This document shows positions 14,801 through 15,096 of a stretch of 15,096 nt of DNA, piece after piece (within the stretch, counting starts at the first letter, position 1; the number at the start of each line of letters is the position of its first letter). The stretch lies in assembly GCA_902362805.1 (NCBI GenBank), contig CABIXY010000016.1:1-15096 (forward strand), given 5' to 3'. A model generated the notes under the pieces. That model worked only from the letters and a program-made list of their open reading frames with translations. It searched no databases and was not told the origin of the DNA. Origin of the DNA: Eubacteriaceae bacterium. Its GTDB lineage: Bacteria > Bacillota > Clostridia > Peptostreptococcales > Anaerovoracaceae. A program made the position numbers and the translations under genes.

Positions 14801-15075
14801 ACTTCTTTGATGAATTCTGCAGCAGCCGCTTTTATGGCATCTTGCTTTACTTTAACGTCGTAGCCTTCTGCATCAGTATCATCTAAGTCGTATAGATCCA
14901 CTACTCTGCCGATATTTCCGTTCAATGATGTCTCATATGTGGAAATAACAGTATTCAGCTTGCTCTCGACTTCCGCAGCTGAATATGTAACTGGATCAGT
15001 CACGGCAAACGCAGTACCAACTGTGTAAGTGAAGACAACTGACAATGCAAGAAGCACTGTTAAAAATTTCTTCAT
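11815..15075 (-). CDS. Secreted surface protein 3, intact, Fn3-like C-terminus
   Basis: A 1086-residue secreted paralogue with the same 24-residue signal peptide. The Ala/Lys-rich helical body is only loosely alignable with proteins 1 and 2; shared points include GKTAVEIALNAAISAM and a final helical unit AYKALTDRQQYKVDKD. Residues from about 990 to 1086 are the Fn3-like domain (KASSKLYKGKKIRVNW, then GYQIYKST, then KKGKRYFYKVRAY). Unlike its relatives it has Tyr-rich segments around residues 150-260 with a recurring (A/S)(T/S)G-A-TxYY pattern. There is no anchor motif. A GGGAGG ribosome site precedes the ATG; its promoter lies outside the window. It is convergent with the relB-fic operon, now with the intron between. 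A surface or secreted antigen of unknown role. Confidence 0.9.
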   Translation of the reverse strand: MKKFLTVLLALSVVFTYTVGTAFAVTDPVTYSAAEVESKLNTVISTYETSLNGNIGRVVDLYDLDDTDAEGYDVKVKQDAIKAAAAEFIKEVVDDMKEVVAAEVAEADKGGYDAEDLEAAKAKIEACVKAYGETGLPYKEVTGLTVAQSVTDYFTLADEKYTAATGNAVADTTYYEKTSVKSPVVEDIGDYYYLDGDAYVKESNPALQERDGGYVTFAEKSGIVYGDDVSTYFTDTDLQTAASGKAQPETKYYTANDAYVAGVDLTNITAFKATLDASIYIAKAEAPKAEAYYIAKIAKDYPISNYPAEGSFTYDEVKNLTAQEAVEAIKADAEKAIKEAKETLAKIKTPAKADYTTAIAAYKTAFDSIGTKIATLGIQNNEDLEDGKTAVEIALNAAISAMRAYALGDYTDAVWDGIETPKGTGTVALTQIATEYAGSDIYVEKTATKSATLFGVEVKDIAKATRAEVLAVKSAYLKAVNDTVDSVKKAVEAKNLTTAKAVTAEVEGYFKSASAVSQTTFTKTVKGAYTVASVYDAVVARGDALKKAVSAGEKLYDDAKVDEVVKAAETLVYKDMGKSGVDEYFKLAINKVYSEDYDTYEAALTELLLPGDFEYDKLVSAIKDAKDKFQDRVITIGSNATPETDKKYCKNYYAVDATNAEKKSYGALYEEIKEDALNALDEAQSYDDITSAMNTADAELAKLMLAADKTSVDAARITYTNALTDYAEEMQDIKGLVDYSLPTYTDALDAGKKLVADAVTVDGVTAAYAEAKALFNTLKTDKELTEMKTAIETELNALPLASSVTAADAEKIEAARASYDAYIDTFGTADLSLVTVARLTNAELALYALERDALNAEIKAMQDKLAKIDKAAADVAVEELLALKDEMSALAEKAEAFNDKMEEKEIKLSVDANKIVEKLTLAEGSVWEAEVYLTEIAINKVLKDGTMNADDVNAAFNAYKALTDRQQYKVDKDTKYAIKLIEAKVIASVESLKIKASSKLYKGKKIRVNWRVADGDASMITGYQIYKSTKMNSGYKFMGKTSKSYMDNKKNLKKGKRYFYKVRAYIDVDGERYFSDWSNKANRYYK
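14285..14625 (-). repeat. Tyr-rich repeated motif inside surface protein 3
   Basis: Two segments share a layout: YFTLADEKYTAATGNAV followed by ADTTYYEK (about 14541-14622), and YFTDTDLQTAASGKAQ followed by PETKYYTANDAYV (about 14290-14385). A weaker relative, NATPETDKKYCKNYY, lies near 13115-13165. The repeats are absent from surface proteins 1 and 2, so they look like an inserted or separately evolved module. Confidence 0.5.
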
Positions 15076-15096
15076 TTTAAGAATTCCTCCCTCTTT
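15005..15096 (-). repeat. Identical 5' cassette, copy C (cut by window edge)
   Basis: All 92 visible bases equal the matching parts of copies A and B: signal-peptide codons from residue 24 back to the ATG, then the GGGAGG ribosome site. The promoter part would continue beyond the window. Confidence 0.95.

Overview
This window looks like an accessory, surface-antigen region of a low-to-moderate GC Gram-positive anaerobe in the Clostridia, with a Lachnospiraceae-like or related gut or oral lineage as my best guess. The reasons are AGGAGG-type ribosome sites, Clostridia-type secreted proteins ending in a Lys/Tyr-rich Fn3-like domain, type I-C CRISPR repeats, and a group IIC intron reverse transcriptase that closely resembles, from memory, the Eubacterium rectale enzyme (MarathonRT). 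The taxonomy is inference.

The layout is the same module repeated three times. A rightward toxin-type gene or operon runs head-on into a leftward gene for a large secreted protein, and the two share a palindromic terminator. Module 1 (1-3910) has a three-repeat CRISPR mini-array, a YefM/YoeB-type toxin-antitoxin pair, a terminator, and a surface protein gene split by an in-frame TGA. Module 2 (about 3911-8768) has a type I-C leader, a second three-repeat mini-array, a lone HipA-like kinase, a nearly identical terminator, and an intact 964-residue surface protein. Module 3 (8769-15096) has a RelB-type antitoxin carrying a VbhA-like Fic inhibitor segment, a Fic enzyme, a group IIC intron on the minus strand, a terminator, and a 1086-residue surface protein.

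The three surface genes share an identical signal-peptide-coding region and ribosome site. For the two whose upstream DNA is visible, the promoter region is also identical, giving a 195-bp identical block. The mature proteins are diverged paralogues. This is the pattern of a variable surface protein family kept uniform at its 5' end by recombination or selection. No cas genes lie in the window, so the mini-arrays are orphans here and would need Cas proteins from elsewhere.

How the parts work together is inference. The toxin modules may stabilise the tandem surface-gene array against loss by homologous recombination. The mini-arrays may be ordinary relocated arrays, or may act as crRNA-like regulators of the adjacent toxin genes, as in CreTA systems. 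Surface-gene promoters are bracketed by inverted repeats that contain the same TTGTAA hexamer seen in the relB-type operator, so regulatory cross-talk between the antitoxin and the surface genes is possible. The most notable observations are the repeated module plan, the mini-array next to toxin arrangement, the RelB-VbhA fusion, the identical 5' cassettes, and the TGA standing where the paralogue has Trp.
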